Shown: piece after piece, positions 1-10,866 of the stretch
Position numbering within the stretch: position 1 is the first letter of the stretch
How the letters are laid out: each line of letters opens with the position of its first letter
Assembly (NCBI RefSeq): GCF_025370785.1
Contig: NZ_JAMXFA010000012.1
Location: forward strand, 62,001-126,000
DNA length: 64,000 nt
Source of the DNA: Laspinema olomoucense D3b
GTDB lineage: Bacteria; Cyanobacteriota; Cyanobacteriia; Cyanobacteriales; Laspinemataceae
Direction of reading: 5' to 3'
The notes under the pieces: generated by a model
Seen by the model: only the letters and a program-made list of their open reading frames with translations
What the model was told of the DNA's origin: nothing
The model's database searches: none
Translations under genes and position numbers: made by a program

Positions 1-1
1 A

Positions 2-697
2 CAGTTTGCTTATGTGGTTTCCCACGACTTACAAGCCCCTTTAGGAACCATTGCCAGCTTTGCCCAACTGTTACAAACCCGTTACCAAGATCAACTCGAT
101 GGCAAAGCCCTTCAGTTTATTGAGCGCATCATCACGGGTAGTCTGAGGATGCAGCACTTAATTGATGACTTACTCCAATATTCCCGAGTAGGAAGAATGG
201 CACAAGTCTTTGAAACTGTCAACTGCGATCAGGTATTATCCCTGGCCCTGGCAAATCTCGAAACCAAAATCAACGAAACTCAAGCCCAGATTACCCAGGA
301 CCCATTACCCGCGATCGCAGGCAGTAGCATGGGGTTATTGCAATTGTTTCAAAACTTAATCAGTAACGCCCTGAAATACCGTCACCCCCACATTTCCCCT
401 CGCATCCATATTAGTGTCTCTCTCAAGGAGGATATGTGGAGCTTTTCGATTCAGGATAATGGAATTGGAATAGAAACCAAGCACCTAGAACGGATATTTC
501 AAATTTTTCAGCGCCTCCATTCCGACAAAGAGTACCCCGGAACAGGCATCGGACTAGCCATTTGTAAAAAAATTGTCGAATTGTATGGGGGAAAAATTTG
601 GGTCGAATCTTGTCCATTCCAGGGTTCAACATTCTACTTTACCATACCCGCTCAAAAACCCCAAGATAATCCCTTGATGGAAGAGCCTAAATCATAG
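2..697 (+). CDS. Phytochrome-like sensor histidine kinase, C-terminal part (5' end outside window)
   Basis: Only the kinase core of about 231 residues is visible and the reading frame is open at the left edge, so the sensor part lies outside. The visible part starts at the dimerisation/phosphorylation helix with the H-box SHDLQAPL. It continues with the ATPase N-box NLISNALKY, the G1 box DNGIGIE, an F-box region IFQIFQRLH and the G2 box GTGIGLAICKKIVELYGG, so the catalytic core is complete. The H-box form FAYVVSHDLQ is typical of cyanobacterial phytochrome-like and GAF-type kinases, which is why I infer that sensor type. The next gene on the same strand, 15 bases downstream, encodes an Rcp1-like single-domain response regulator, the usual partner of such kinases. 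Confidence 0.9.
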   Translation, partial: QFAYVVSHDLQAPLGTIASFAQLLQTRYQDQLDGKALQFIERIITGSLRMQHLIDDLLQYSRVGRMAQVFETVNCDQVLSLALANLETKINETQAQITQDPLPAIAGSSMGLLQLFQNLISNALKYRHPHISPRIHISVSLKEDMWSFSIQDNGIGIETKHLERIFQIFQRLHSDKEYPGTGIGLAICKKIVELYGGKIWVESCPFQGSTFYFTIPAQKPQDNPLMEEPKS

Positions 698-712
698 CAA
701 GACCTAATTTTT

Positions 713-1210
713 ATGCCGAAACCCTCAATCCAAAATCTTACCGTGACCCCAACCATGAATTCAGCCCTAAACCCCCACACTATTTTAATCGCTAATGACG
801 ATTCCTCCTTCTGTCTGCTGATTGAAGAAGCATTTCACGAAGTTCGCGCCAACCTCTCCCTATTTTTTGTAGAAGACGGAGAGCAACTCCTCGACTATCT
901 CTATCGGCGCGGTCCTTATCAGGACCCCCTCAATTCACCTTTTCCCGATCTCCTCTTGCTGGATCTAAATATGCCCAGACTTGACGGACGAGAGGCATTA
1001 GTCCAAATTAAAGCCGACCCCAAACTCAAGACAATCCCCATCGTTATCCTGAGTAGTTCCTATCATGAAGAAGATATCTCTAAGTGCTACGATGCCGGTG
1101 CTAACTCCTTTATCGTTAACCCCTTAACCTTCGACCAATTGGCAGTTGCCATGCAAAGCTTATGTAACTATTGGTTATCCATAGTCTCCCTGCCCCCGAA
1201 AAAACTCTAA
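713..1210 (+). CDS. Rcp1-like single-domain response regulator, conserved Lys replaced
   Basis: A 165-residue protein that is almost only a CheY-like receiver domain (about residues 22-150), without a DNA-binding output. The acidic pair is D29/D30, the phospho-acceptor is D84 in LLLLDLNMPRLDG, and the conserved Ser/Thr is in VILSSS. The segment GANSFIVNPLTF is the Rcp1-family signature, but the nearly invariant lysine before Pro is Asn (N136). Family members receive phosphate from cyanobacterial phytochrome-type kinases, and the gene directly follows such a kinase, so co-transcription and pairing are inferred. An alternative ATG at residue 15 (position 755) would give a more usual N-terminus. 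The Lys to Asn change may alter phosphorylation-dependent signalling. Confidence 0.88.
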   Translation: MPKPSIQNLTVTPTMNSALNPHTILIANDDSSFCLLIEEAFHEVRANLSLFFVEDGEQLLDYLYRRGPYQDPLNSPFPDLLLLDLNMPRLDGREALVQIKADPKLKTIPIVILSSSYHEEDISKCYDAGANSFIVNPLTFDQLAVAMQSLCNYWLSIVSLPPKKL

Positions 1211-1475
1211 ATCCCCATTCCTCCCAGTTAATACCCCCCATTCTCCAAGCATTGCATGATAGAAAAAATTGCTAAAATTTCGCAAATCAACTATAATAAA
1301 CAGTCGAAGAAAACCCTATATTCGAGCCGTAAAAATAGTTTATAACTTTTTCAAAATTATAAAACGCTATCTCGCCGCTCTGCCCAAAGATGATTATCTT
1401 GTGTTAGATACTTTTACTTGGGTCTCCTGCTATGGTTGGGATAACGAGTGAAGTCTTTGACTAAGAGGGGGGGAC

Positions 1476-2387
1476 TTAATCCAGTTCTCTATTGTGAGTG
1501 GGTACGATGAATCGTAAGATAGACAAAACAAAAATGAGTAAAAATAGGACTAGGCCAATGCTACAGGCGTAGCCAATTTCCAACTCTTCAAAAGCTTTTT
1601 CATATAAATAATAAACGATAGTTTTGGAACTATTTCTCGGTCCGCCTTGGGTCATGATGAAGACTTCTTCAAAGACTTTGGTAGCGGAAATGGAGGAAAT
1701 GACGGCGACTAAGAGAAGATAAGGGGTCATTAAGGGGACGGTGATATCCAAGTGTTTTCGTGCGCCATCGGACCCATCTAATGCGGCAGCTTCGTATAAT
1801 TCTGGGGAGATGGATTGCAGTCCCGCTAGGTAAATCATCATGTAATATCCAAGTCCTTTCCAGATAGTTACTGCCATGACGCTAAAGAGGGCAAGTTCGG
1901 GAATAGTTAGCCAGGGAATGCCGGAACCCGGTTGAACTAATTTCAGGGTTTGTAGGACTTGATTCAATAATCCGTTTTCTGCATAGAGCCATTTCCAGGC
2001 GATTCCAGCAACGACAATGGAAATCACAACCGGGGTGTAATAGGCGGTTCTAAACCAGTTCATTCCGGGGAGTTTTCCATTGACTAGGATGGCAAGTCCG
2101 AGGGGTGCAATAACGAGGATGGGCACGACGCAAGCGAGGTAGAGTAGGGTGTTGCGCAGGGTTTGCCAAAAAATGGGGTCGGTCCAGAGGCGTTGCAGGT
2201 TGGCAAGTCCAATCCAGTTAGGGGCTTCGGTTATATCATATCCATAGCGGGTGAAGCTGAGATAAAAGGCTTGCAAGGCTGGCCAAAATACGGTTAATCC
2301 TAAGATGAAAAGGGCGGGGAAGAGAAATAAATAGGGGGTCAAGGAAAAGTTGGGTTTTAGGATTTGAGATAGGGGGTTTTTCAGCAT
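1476..2387 (-). CDS. Sugar ABC transporter permease (MalF/UgpA-like)
   Basis: A 303-residue integral membrane protein with about six hydrophobic segments, the first at residues 17-40. The cytoplasmic EAA loop that docks on the ATPase is visible as EAAALDGSDGARKHLDITVP, near residue 200. Family knowledge: MalF/UgpA/LacF-type permeases pair with a second permease, an extracytoplasmic binding protein and an ATPase to import sugars or glycerol-3-phosphate-type substrates. None of these partners is in the window, so the substrate cannot be assigned. Separate placement of the subunits is common in cyanobacteria. The length is normal and the frame intact. The neighbours are signalling genes with no evident link. 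Confidence 0.9.
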   Translation of the reverse strand: MLKNPLSQILKPNFSLTPYLFLFPALFILGLTVFWPALQAFYLSFTRYGYDITEAPNWIGLANLQRLWTDPIFWQTLRNTLLYLACVVPILVIAPLGLAILVNGKLPGMNWFRTAYYTPVVISIVVAGIAWKWLYAENGLLNQVLQTLKLVQPGSGIPWLTIPELALFSVMAVTIWKGLGYYMMIYLAGLQSISPELYEAAALDGSDGARKHLDITVPLMTPYLLLVAVISSISATKVFEEVFIMTQGGPRNSSKTIVYYLYEKAFEELEIGYACSIGLVLFLLIFVLSILRFIVPTHNRELD

Positions 2388-2522
2388 TTAAGGTAAAATG
2401 AAATGAGAGGGTTAAGGGATAAGTATTGGGTTTTTAAGAGGAGGGAGGTCGTCATTTTTTCGATTCCTAGACTCTGCCTGGGAATGAGTTGAATTTCAAA
2501 TCGGGTTGTAGTAAAGTCTGTT

Positions 2523-4136
2523 TTATATTTCCGCTAACATCACCTCGTAGGATGGGGTTTGGAGGGGGATTTTGACAATAAAGGTGCTGCCTCGGGCGAT
2601 TTCACTTTCGATTTCGATATGACCTCCATGTAATTCTACACATTTTTTGACGATCGCCAACCCTAATCCCGTCCCTCGAATGGACCCCACATTTGTAGCC
2701 CTCTGAAAGGACTCAAAAAGTTGTTGTAAGTCTTGTTGGGGAATGCCAATTCCGGGGTCTTTAATCCGAAAGACAACGAGGCTAGAAGGCTGATGTATAT
2801 GAGGGGAGACGGGTTCGGATTCAGTGCTAAGTTCTAGGGTGATTTCGCCGCCTTGAGGGGAGTATTTGATGGCGTTGGAGAATAAATTGTTGAGGATTTG
2901 TCGCAGAAGTTGGGAGTCCATGAGGGCGGAAATTTTGTCAGTGTGGGCGATTAACCGAATGTGATGCCGATCGCTCGTTGTCACTTTCATTTGATCCACT
3001 GCCCTTGTGCAAAAATCCACTAACTCGATGGGATGGGGTTGAAACTCCAATTCTCCGCTTTCGGCTTGCCCGACTAAGGTCACATCTTCTATCATTCCTG
3101 TCATATATTCAATGGCCGTTTTAATCCGTTGATAATGGGTCTCTTTCCGCTCTTCCGGCCAGGTATCACTATAAACTTGCAGCAATTCAGCGGAGGATAA
3201 AATAATGCTCATCGGCGTCCTAAACTCATGAGAAATCGTCGTAATTAATCGACTTTTAAATTCACTTAATTCTGTTTCTATTTCTAATAATCGTCGGATT
3301 TCGGCTTCGGCTAATGCCCTTTCTTTAACTTCTGTTTCTAAACGAATTCTCTCTTTTTGTAAAACTTCTGTGGCTTTTTTAGAAGTAATATCTCGAAACA
3401 CATAGACCGCCCCAATGATTTTATCATTTTCTCCGCCAATGGGGGCAACGGTATCATCAATAGGAATCTTGGTGCCATTTTTAGCAATTAAAACTCGTTC
3501 ATTGGGAGTTTCTACCAAGTTTTCCGTGGGAATTTCCGGAGTTCCCAACTGTTGGGCGATCGCCGCTGACATTTCATGGGTAATCCGAAAGACTTTCCCA
3601 ATATCCTTCCCCAATGCTTCGGCTTGTTTCCACCCCGTTAACGTTTCTGCCACGGGATTAATAAACCGAATTCGTCCGATTTCATCGGTGGCAATCACCG
3701 CATCCCCTATGGAACGCAAGGTTGTCGCAAACCACTCTTTGCTTTGTTTGAGTTCCTGTTCGATTTGATGACGGTAAATCGCCATATCAATCGTAGACTT
3801 TAAACTCCGGGCTTCCAGGGGCTTAATTAAATACCCAAAAGGCGTGGTGAGCTTAGCCCGTTGTAGGGTATCCTCATCACTATAAGCCGTCAAATACACC
3901 ACGGGAATATTAAAGCGATCGCGGATTTGTTCCGCCGCCGTTACCCCATCAATACTGCCTTCCAAATGAATATCCATCAAGACTAAATCCGGATGGATTT
4001 CAGCCGCTGCTTGAATCGCCTCCTCACCGGAAGCAACCGCCACGGGAACTTGATAGCCTAAATCTTCTAAAATCGTTTGAATATCTAAGGCAACAATCCC
4101 TTCATCTTCGACCACCAAAATTTTCTCGTTACTCAT
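2523..4136 (-). CDS. REC-PAS-histidine kinase (response regulator/kinase fusion)
   Basis: A 537-residue cytoplasmic protein. The start is the ATG of [13 protein letters not shown], because it begins directly at the receiver domain and overlaps the stop of the upstream gene by 8 bases (ATGAGTAA), which suggests translational coupling. REC spans about residues 5-120 (D in [11 protein letters not shown] in GYLIKPL). A PAS domain follows at about 135-260 ([18 protein letters not shown]), then a HisKA domain with H-box [11 protein letters not shown] and a HATPase domain with [21 protein letters not shown] and [18 protein letters not shown]. All catalytic boxes look intact. The receiver is the type usually paired with HisKA_2 kinases, and the upstream overlapping gene is one. 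Inference: the upstream kinase phosphorylates this receiver and so tunes a second kinase. Confidence 0.93.
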   Translation of the reverse strand: MSNEKILVVEDEGIVALDIQTILEDLGYQVPVAVASGEEAIQAAAEIHPDLVLMDIHLEGSIDGVTAAEQIRDRFNIPVVYLTAYSDEDTLQRAKLTTPFGYLIKPLEARSLKSTIDMAIYRHQIEQELKQSKEWFATTLRSIGDAVIATDEIGRIRFINPVAETLTGWKQAEALGKDIGKVFRITHEMSAAIAQQLGTPEIPTENLVETPNERVLIAKNGTKIPIDDTVAPIGGENDKIIGAVYVFRDITSKKATEVLQKERIRLETEVKERALAEAEIRRLLEIETELSEFKSRLITTISHEFRTPMSIILSSAELLQVYSDTWPEERKETHYQRIKTAIEYMTGMIEDVTLVGQAESGELEFQPHPIELVDFCTRAVDQMKVTTSDRHHIRLIAHTDKISALMDSQLLRQILNNLFSNAIKYSPQGGEITLELSTESEPVSPHIHQPSSLVVFRIKDPGIGIPQQDLQQLFESFQRATNVGSIRGTGLGLAIVKKCVELHGGHIEIESEIARGSTFIVKIPLQTPSYEVMLAEI

Positions 4137-7100
4137 GTCTCTCCTCTCCCAACGGATGATGTTTGGCCGAAAAGACAATCTGAAAAGCAGTCCCACTACT
4201 TCGATCCAACTCTATCGTTCCTTTAAGTTGTTTCACTAAAGTATTAATCAACTGCATCCCCAAAGAGCGGGTTTTCCGAAAGTCTACCTCACTGGGAAAG
4301 CCAACCCCATTGTCCCGAACCCTCATCATAAAATCTCGTTTGCTGTGATCACCCCCCTCTTGGAAGGTGCGATGGAGGGTAATCTCGATCACCCCAGTCC
4401 CATGGGGGGGAAATCCATGTTTGAGGGCATTACACACCAGTTCATTTACAATCAAACCACAAGGGATTGCCGTATCTACACTCAAAAAGATATCATCAAT
4501 TTGAAGATCTAGGCTAATGCGCTGGGGACTCGTCCCATAAGACCGAAACAAATGGATACATAAGGTTTGAATATATTGAGAAAAATCCACCTGAGCGAGG
4601 TCCCGAGACTGATACAGTTTTTCATGGATAAAAGCGATGGATTGAATGCGGTTTTGGCTATCTTGAAATAGAGTCCGGGTTTCTGCATCCTGAATGCTTC
4701 GGGATTGAAGATTAAGTAGGCTAGAAATAACTTGCAAGTTATTTTTCACCCGATGGTGAATTTCCTTGAGGAGGACCTCTTTCTCTTGCAAAGACGCTTT
4801 AAGTTGTCCGAGGGCTTTTTTTTGCTCGGTAATATCATACATCGAACCGACAATCTCTAAAGGATTGCCCTGGTCATCGCAAACCAGACGGCGTTCATCT
4901 CGCACCCAACGATAGGTCGAGTTTTGGTGTCTCACTCGATATTCATAAATCTCCTGAGTGCGTTCTTGTAGGCGAAAGATGTGGGCAAAAAGCCGTTCTG
5001 CGTCGTCGGGATGGATGCACTCAAACCATAAGTTGGGATTCTCTAATAGTTGCTGCGCCTCATAACCGAACTGGCGTAGGATATTTTGACTGATGAAGGT
5101 CAAGGCATAGTCTCCGGTGGGCTTACAACTATAGATAATCGTGGGATTTGTACACAGCAAATATTCTAGCCGTTCTTGAATCTGGCGCAGAGCTTGTTCC
5201 GCTTGTTTGCGCTGGGTGATATCGAGGACGATGAAGCCCACCCCTCGCGCCAGACCATTTTTCAGGGGAACGGGAAAGTAGCAAGTGAGCCAATGATGGA
5301 TAACTCCGGGTTGGCAAGGCTTTTCACTGGAGAGTTCCAAGTTGAGGATTGGGGTCCCCGACTGCAATAATTCTTGCACTAAGCATTGAACTTGGTGGGT
5401 GACATCGGGCATAATTTCATTGACGGTTTTACCGATATGTTCCTGGGGGGATAAACCGTGAACTTCAGCCAGGGCTTCGTTGACTTGGATAAACTGCATT
5501 TGATCATTAACAATTCCCAGTCCGAGAGAGACGCTGGAACTGGCTTTAAAAAAAGAATTAAGCAGTTGTTCGCGCTCAAAAATTTCCGTTTCTAAGCGCT
5601 TGCGATCGCTGATATCCCGACCCTCGGCAATCAACTGAATCACCCGATCGCCATCATCTCGGACGGGTTTAATCGAGACATCAATAGTCACCCGTTGGTT
5701 TTGGGGTCCAAAAATTTCCACCTCATCGCGCCATAACTCTCCCGCCGCTGCCTGGGCGATCGCCGAGCGAAAGCGATTGGCCCCTTGAATTGAACAGAAC
5801 TGACCTTCCCCCTCAGACTCCTCCAGACTCTCTGCCAGTTTCTCCGGATCCGTAGGTTGCCAACAGGGACATTCCCAAAATGCGCGTCCGATGGGATTCG
5901 TCCCCGCCAACCCCCAGACCTCCAATGCCCTCTGGTTCATTTCCAGAATCATCCCCTCGGGACTCAACAAGGCCATAAATTGGAACGTTTGGTTAAAAAT
6001 GGCGTGAAACCGTCTTTCCGACAGAGCGATCGCCTCTTCCGCCTGTTTGCGTTCCGTAATATCCCGGGCCACCCCATCCATGCGGAACCCTTGGCGAGTT
6101 GGGTCATAAAGTAAATGAGCGCGGTCCTCCAACCACCGGACCTCCCCATCGGGTCTGATAATCCGATACTCTACATCTTGTGACCCCTGGACCAGCAAAG
6201 CCTCGAAAAACTGGCGAACGCGATCGCTATCCTCCGGATGGACCACCGCACGCCATAACTCCGGATTTTCAAAAAACTCCTGGCGAGACCTGCCATAAAT
6301 TCTCTCAAAAGCTGGATTCAAATACAACAATTCCCGACTCTGGGCTGAAGCGGACCAGACTACATCATTCAGAGACCCCAAAATACTCTCCAAGCGCTCC
6401 TCACTCTGTCTGAGGGCCGACTCTACCTCCTGACGACGGGCAATCTCCCCTTGCAATTGTCCAATTAACTCTCGCAGTTCCGCCGTTTGCACTTGCACCC
6501 GCTGTTCCAACTCTTGATTAATCTGTTGCAGCGCAGCTTCCGCATCCTTTCTCGCCGTGATATCCCGATCAATTCCCCGATAGCCCACTAATTTCCCCAT
6601 CTGATCAAAAATTGGTATCCCACTGCTTTCTAACACCACCACTGAGCCATGTTTATGCAGATTCACCCGTTCCTTGCAGCTAAACGGTTCCGGTTGAGTC
6701 GCCAGTTGCTCAACCCAGCGCCGTTCTTCCTGAGCCCATTCCGGCAGGATCCAGGCATCCAGCCGTTTCCCGATCGCCTCCTTGGGTTCATACCCTAACA
6801 TATCCCGAATTCTGGGACTGCTATAGGTGTAGACCCCTTTCTCATCTATCTCCCACACCCAATCCGTCGTCGTTTCCACTAACTGACGATACCGATCTTC
6901 ACTCTCTTGTCTTGCCGCTTCTGCCGCCTTGCGACTGGTAATATCCGTGGTAATCCCCGCAATCCGGTACACCTGTGCGTGATCGTTATAAACCGGAAAC
7001 CCTCGCGAATGCACCCACCGCAGAGTGCCATCGGGGTGGATAATGCGATTTTCCAGTTCCCCTGCAGCCAGAACCTGCTGGGGCCAATTCTCCCAAGTGG

Positions 7101-8427
7101 GTTGCCCCTCCTCCCAATAAAAACTCCCTTGCAAGATAGTCAGATAATTCCCCGATTCCCCGGCTTTTTTTCTCTCTAATTGCTCTCGGGAAATCCCCCA
7201 AACCGTCTCAAAAGCCGGACTCATATAAATCAACTGTTTCAAGTCACTCGAAACCAGCCAAAACACTTGCTCAATGCTTTCTGCAAGCTGACGGAATCGT
7301 TCCTCACTAAATTGCAGTAATTTTTGGGCCAGTTGCCGATGAAAAATCTCTGCTTGCTGCTGTTCCAATGCCTGTTGTAAGGCTAAGGTAGAAAATGCGA
7401 TCGCCTCTTGAAATGCCGCTTTCTGTCTCTGTTGCTCCTGGAAACTCCCCGCTTGCCTGATGTCGAATCCCGAATCCCCCGGTGGTAAGCGAGTTTCGGT
7501 CGGCGGTTTGTCCTCTATCCCCTTCCCTTGCCCCCCCTGATTGCTATCAGTTTCGCGACTCCCACTCCACCCTTGGAGAATCTCAGCGGGAGTCACGATC
7601 CCCACTAATTCCCGCCTTGCCGTAACAATCACCCAATGCCGGACCCAACCCTCCTGCATTTGATGATGAATCTGTTGAAGAGAATCATTAAGGTTTCCAA
7701 ATAACAACGGTTGACTCATCACCTGAGATGCCGGAGTATTTGCCAAGTCTAATCCCAAAGCATGATATTGGACAATATCCCTTCGGGTAATAATACCAAT
7801 AGGAAATGAGGGATTTAATCGGTTCTTTCGGGTCAATTCCTGCCCGGATATCTCTTCCCCCCGGTGACAGATCACCACACAACTGCTGCGATGAGTGGCC
7901 ATCTGTTCAATCACTTCTAAAATGGAAGCCCTGGGGGAAGCAGTTGCGATCGCCGGACTCATCCCTTCAAACGCGAGTCGCTGTTTCCTCAACTCCCTGC
8001 GTTGTAACCCTTGGTGCAGACTTTCATGGGTGACAACGCCCAGGAGTTTTCCTTCCCTATCCTGGATGGGCAAATACCGAATTTGATGCCCTTCCATATA
8101 ACAGAAGAGGGAAAACGGATCTACCGAATCCGTCACTTTGAGCGGGATAATCGATTGAGTCAGCACTTCGGAAATGGGCCGGGATTCTTCCCCGAGTCCA
8201 GCCGCAGCCAAGGTGACTAAATCCCCCTCCGTAAAGAGACCATAGCCTATTTGGGGCTGATGTGGGAGGAAATAGTCTGTGACTAAAACATAGCTTGATC
8301 GCGCTCGATTCATCAGGGCGATCGCACTTTTTAAAGGGAGATTTGCTGGAACTTTCACCGGGTGACAGTCGAGGCTTTGATTCAATCGGACATTTAGGCG
8401 ATCGCTCATCTTCAGGAAATGTGACAA
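4129..8427 (-). CDS. Giant CBS-multiPAS HisKA_2 sensor histidine kinase
   Basis: A soluble 1432-residue kinase. Residues about 15-290 hold CBS-type motifs (two pairs; for example [20 protein letters not shown] and [11 protein letters not shown]), which in other proteins bind adenine nucleotides. Six PAS units then follow, starting near residues 372, 505, 672, 800, 945 and 1078, several ending in the PAC signature DITxRKxAE. The kinase is of the HisKA_2 class: the phosphorylated His lies in [19 protein letters not shown], and the ATPase part has [23 protein letters not shown] and [14 protein letters not shown]. No membrane segment is seen. The start could instead be the ATG six codons in (MSDRLNVR). 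The downstream REC-PAS-kinase overlaps its end by 8 bases and is the likely phosphotransfer partner. Confidence 0.93.
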   Translation of the reverse strand: MSHFLKMSDRLNVRLNQSLDCHPVKVPANLPLKSAIALMNRARSSYVLVTDYFLPHQPQIGYGLFTEGDLVTLAAAGLGEESRPISEVLTQSIIPLKVTDSVDPFSLFCYMEGHQIRYLPIQDREGKLLGVVTHESLHQGLQRRELRKQRLAFEGMSPAIATASPRASILEVIEQMATHRSSCVVICHRGEEISGQELTRKNRLNPSFPIGIITRRDIVQYHALGLDLANTPASQVMSQPLLFGNLNDSLQQIHHQMQEGWVRHWVIVTARRELVGIVTPAEILQGWSGSRETDSNQGGQGKGIEDKPPTETRLPPGDSGFDIRQAGSFQEQQRQKAAFQEAIAFSTLALQQALEQQQAEIFHRQLAQKLLQFSEERFRQLAESIEQVFWLVSSDLKQLIYMSPAFETVWGISREQLERKKAGESGNYLTILQGSFYWEEGQPTWENWPQQVLAAGELENRIIHPDGTLRWVHSRGFPVYNDHAQVYRIAGITTDITSRKAAEAARQESEDRYRQLVETTTDWVWEIDEKGVYTYSSPRIRDMLGYEPKEAIGKRLDAWILPEWAQEERRWVEQLATQPEPFSCKERVNLHKHGSVVVLESSGIPIFDQMGKLVGYRGIDRDITARKDAEAALQQINQELEQRVQVQTAELRELIGQLQGEIARRQEVESALRQSEERLESILGSLNDVVWSASAQSRELLYLNPAFERIYGRSRQEFFENPELWRAVVHPEDSDRVRQFFEALLVQGSQDVEYRIIRPDGEVRWLEDRAHLLYDPTRQGFRMDGVARDITERKQAEEAIALSERRFHAIFNQTFQFMALLSPEGMILEMNQRALEVWGLAGTNPIGRAFWECPCWQPTDPEKLAESLEESEGEGQFCSIQGANRFRSAIAQAAAGELWRDEVEIFGPQNQRVTIDVSIKPVRDDGDRVIQLIAEGRDISDRKRLETEIFEREQLLNSFFKASSSVSLGLGIVNDQMQFIQVNEALAEVHGLSPQEHIGKTVNEIMPDVTHQVQCLVQELLQSGTPILNLELSSEKPCQPGVIHHWLTCYFPVPLKNGLARGVGFIVLDITQRKQAEQALRQIQERLEYLLCTNPTIIYSCKPTGDYALTFISQNILRQFGYEAQQLLENPNLWFECIHPDDAERLFAHIFRLQERTQEIYEYRVRHQNSTYRWVRDERRLVCDDQGNPLEIVGSMYDITEQKKALGQLKASLQEKEVLLKEIHHRVKNNLQVISSLLNLQSRSIQDAETRTLFQDSQNRIQSIAFIHEKLYQSRDLAQVDFSQYIQTLCIHLFRSYGTSPQRISLDLQIDDIFLSVDTAIPCGLIVNELVCNALKHGFPPHGTGVIEITLHRTFQEGGDHSKRDFMMRVRDNGVGFPSEVDFRKTRSLGMQLINTLVKQLKGTIELDRSSGTAFQIVFSAKHHPLGEERHE

Positions 8428-8861
8428 ACAGGTTTGTTCTAGCGGACCAAGGTGTTTTGAAGTCTTCAGTTTCCGGACAGGTTGCCTCGGGCATTCGTCC
8501 CCTATTCAATAAGTAGAACTGTTACCGAATTTTTTCCCCCGAGACAGGTGCTAAGTAGCAAAAATTTTCTCAACCAACCCCGTAACAGTGCTTTGGATTT
8601 CAAACAGTCGCGGCATCTTAGAAAGCCGCTACAGTATGGGAAAGTCAAACCGGGTTTCTTGTAAAAATCTCTGCTTGCTCTGCAACTTGCTGTTGTGGGG
8701 TGAAACCCGGTAACAGTCCCCTTTTGCGAATGCTGGACCAGCCTGTTAGAATCCCGGAAAGGCAAATCACTTAAGACACCGGCGTGATGGATCCACAGAA
8801 TCAAATGAGAAAGAGGAAATCGTCCCGACTGTTGCGCGATCGCCCGATCTGTCTGGTTTCT
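8428..8861. other. Intergenic stretch with one dispersed repeat
   Basis: 434 bases between the divisions of the signalling block. Apart from a degenerate copy of the AGAAACCGGGTTTCTT repeat (8646-8713), I see no gene, RNA or clear terminator. Open frames crossing it have no recognisable domain and depend on the repeat. Confidence 0.5.
8646..8713. repeat. Dispersed ~70-nt inverted repeat, AGAAACCGGGTTTCTT family (copy 1, degenerate)
   Basis: The left arm AAACCGGGTTTCTTG and the right arm TGAAACCCGG are separated by about 40 bases. The same layout recurs near 19018, 31375 and 52327. Each arm is itself nearly palindromic. Confidence 0.65.
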
Positions 8862-10694
8862 TTACTCCGTAAGATGGCGTACCCTTTCAGGTTGAAAGTC
8901 CAATCGTTTCCCTTCTTGGAGCATTTGTTTAAATTCCTCAGCTTTCACGGGACGACTGAATAAATAGCCCTGAATATTATCGCATTTATTTTCATACAAA
9001 ACCGCCAATTCTTCTGAAGTTTCCACTCCTTCAGCAATAACTTTTAAATTTAAAGAGTGCGCCATTTGAATAATTGCATGGGTTAAGGCCGCATTAGTGG
9101 CATTTGTATTTATATCCTGAACAAAACATCTGTCTATTTTCAATAAATCAAACGGAAATTGTTGTAAATAGCTTAAAGAAGAATAGCCCGTGCCAAAGTC
9201 ATCTAAAGAAATTTTCACCCCCATAGATTTTAATTCTTTCAATTTGCAAATAGTTAACTCAACATTTTGAACTAAGATACTTTCCGTGAGTTCTAATTCT
9301 AAATACCTAGGGTCAAGTCCACTGTTATCTAAAATCCGAACTAACCGTTCGCTCAGATCGACTTGATTAAACTGCCGAAAGGACAGGTTAACTGCCACTC
9401 GCACCGGGGGCAACCCCTCAGCTTGCCAGGATTTAGTTTGGTTGCAGGCGGTTTGGAGTACCCATTCCCCGATCGCAGAAATTAAGCCGGTTTGCTCGGC
9501 CAAGGGGATAAATTTAACCGGAGGAATCATTCCTTGTTGAGGATGGTGCCAGCGGACTAAAGCTTCCGCTCCCACTATATTTCCTTCTTCGAGCCCGACA
9601 ATGGGCTGATAATAGAGTTGCAATTCTTGTCTTTCTACGGCATAGCGCAGGCTTGTTTCCAGGGTGAGGTCATCGAGAGACTCGCTGTGCAACGTGGGGG
9701 TATAAGATTGATATTGATTGCCGCCCAGTTGCTTGGCATAAGACATAGCAACCCCGGCATTTTTCATCAATTGGTCCACATCTTCCCCGTCCTGGGGATA
9801 AATGCTAATGCCTATGCTGGCGGTGATAAAGATTTCCCGGTTTTCTAAGCAGAAGGGTTGGGTCAGTCGGTCCAGGATGGGTTGGGCGATCGCCTCCGGC
9901 AGGGGTTTGGCAGTGGATCTTGAGGAATAGTCTTGAAGGGCTGAAACACTTCGGCGATCGCCCTTGTCAGAACCCCATGCTAGGACGATCGCAAATTGGT
10001 CCGTATGCAGTCTGGCTAGAATATCCCCCCGACGGACCCCTTGGCTCAATCTCTGGGCAACTTCCATCAGGAGGCGATCGCCAAACTCATGGCCCAGGGT
10101 CTGATTGATCCGCTTAAATCGGTCTAATCCAATACATAAAATCGCGATCCAGCCCCCTTCTTGAGAGGTGCGATCGCGCAACGGATCAAACTGCTCTCGG
10201 ACTAACAGTTGATTCGGCAAATTTGTGAGCTGATCATAATAAAGCGAGTCAGGGCGCTCAGGCCGTAGGTCCCGCACTGGGGCCACTGCACGGCTCGGTT
10301 CCCGAGTGTAACCCTGATATAAGGTATCATGTTTGATCAGCCTCGCCTCGATCGCCCCTAACAACTCTTTGCGCCGAAACGGTTTCGTCAAATAGTCGTC
10401 CGCTCCCAAATTCATCCCTTGGCGGATATCCGTTTTATCCCCTTTTGCCGTTAAAAAAATAAAAGGAATCGTCGCCGTTACCGGATTGTTCCGCAGGGCC
10501 GCCAGTACCCCATACCCATCCAGTTCCGGCATCATCACATCGCACAAAATCAGGTCAGGAAGGTGTTCCTCTGCTAATTGGACGCCCATGCCCCCATTGC
10601 ACGCTCCAATCACCCTGAAATCCACCGTATCCAGAATTTCGAGAATGTTGTTACGGACTAACTCTTCGTCCTCAATCACTAAAATTTTTTTCAT
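8862..10694 (-). CDS. REC-GGDEF-EAL protein, probable c-di-GMP phosphodiesterase
   Basis: A 610-residue response regulator with a c-di-GMP output. REC is at about residues 3-120 (D in LILCDVMMPELDG, K in DDYLTKPFRRK). The GGDEF domain at about 155-325 is degenerate: the signature is HTDQF instead of GGDEF, so cyclase activity is unlikely. The EAL domain at about 345-600 keeps its catalytic set: EALVRWHHP, NLSFRQF, ELTES, DDFGTGYSS, LLKID, EGVET and QGY. So it probably hydrolyses c-di-GMP when phosphorylated, with the GGDEF part perhaps regulatory. The receiver is very like that of the upstream gene at 10867-11592, which suggests local duplication. A fragment of another GGDEF-EAL gene lies further upstream. 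Confidence 0.94.
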   Translation of the reverse strand: MKKILVIEDEELVRNNILEILDTVDFRVIGACNGGMGVQLAEEHLPDLILCDVMMPELDGYGVLAALRNNPVTATIPFIFLTAKGDKTDIRQGMNLGADDYLTKPFRRKELLGAIEARLIKHDTLYQGYTREPSRAVAPVRDLRPERPDSLYYDQLTNLPNQLLVREQFDPLRDRTSQEGGWIAILCIGLDRFKRINQTLGHEFGDRLLMEVAQRLSQGVRRGDILARLHTDQFAIVLAWGSDKGDRRSVSALQDYSSRSTAKPLPEAIAQPILDRLTQPFCLENREIFITASIGISIYPQDGEDVDQLMKNAGVAMSYAKQLGGNQYQSYTPTLHSESLDDLTLETSLRYAVERQELQLYYQPIVGLEEGNIVGAEALVRWHHPQQGMIPPVKFIPLAEQTGLISAIGEWVLQTACNQTKSWQAEGLPPVRVAVNLSFRQFNQVDLSERLVRILDNSGLDPRYLELELTESILVQNVELTICKLKELKSMGVKISLDDFGTGYSSLSYLQQFPFDLLKIDRCFVQDINTNATNAALTHAIIQMAHSLNLKVIAEGVETSEELAVLYENKCDNIQGYLFSRPVKAEEFKQMLQEGKRLDFQPERVRHLTE

Positions 10695-10866
10695 AACCCA
10701 TTCAGTAGAGCTTTAACATCCTGTATTTTGGGAGGGACTTCGTTTGCTATCCGGTGGTTAGAGCTGGGACAATCCCGATCATTCTGGTGATTAGATTTTC
10801 CCAGATTTTGGCGCGAAATTCTCCCGGGGGGATAATTTAGTCCTGATGGCTCCCTCTGCCTCACCC

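Noticed and set aside
1269-1451. 60-residue reading frame after the Rcp1-like gene
   Set aside because: TTG start without ribosome-binding site and no recognisable features.
8502-8804. 100-residue minus-strand frame upstream of the CBS-PAS kinase
   Set aside because: It crosses a dispersed repeat and shows no domain.
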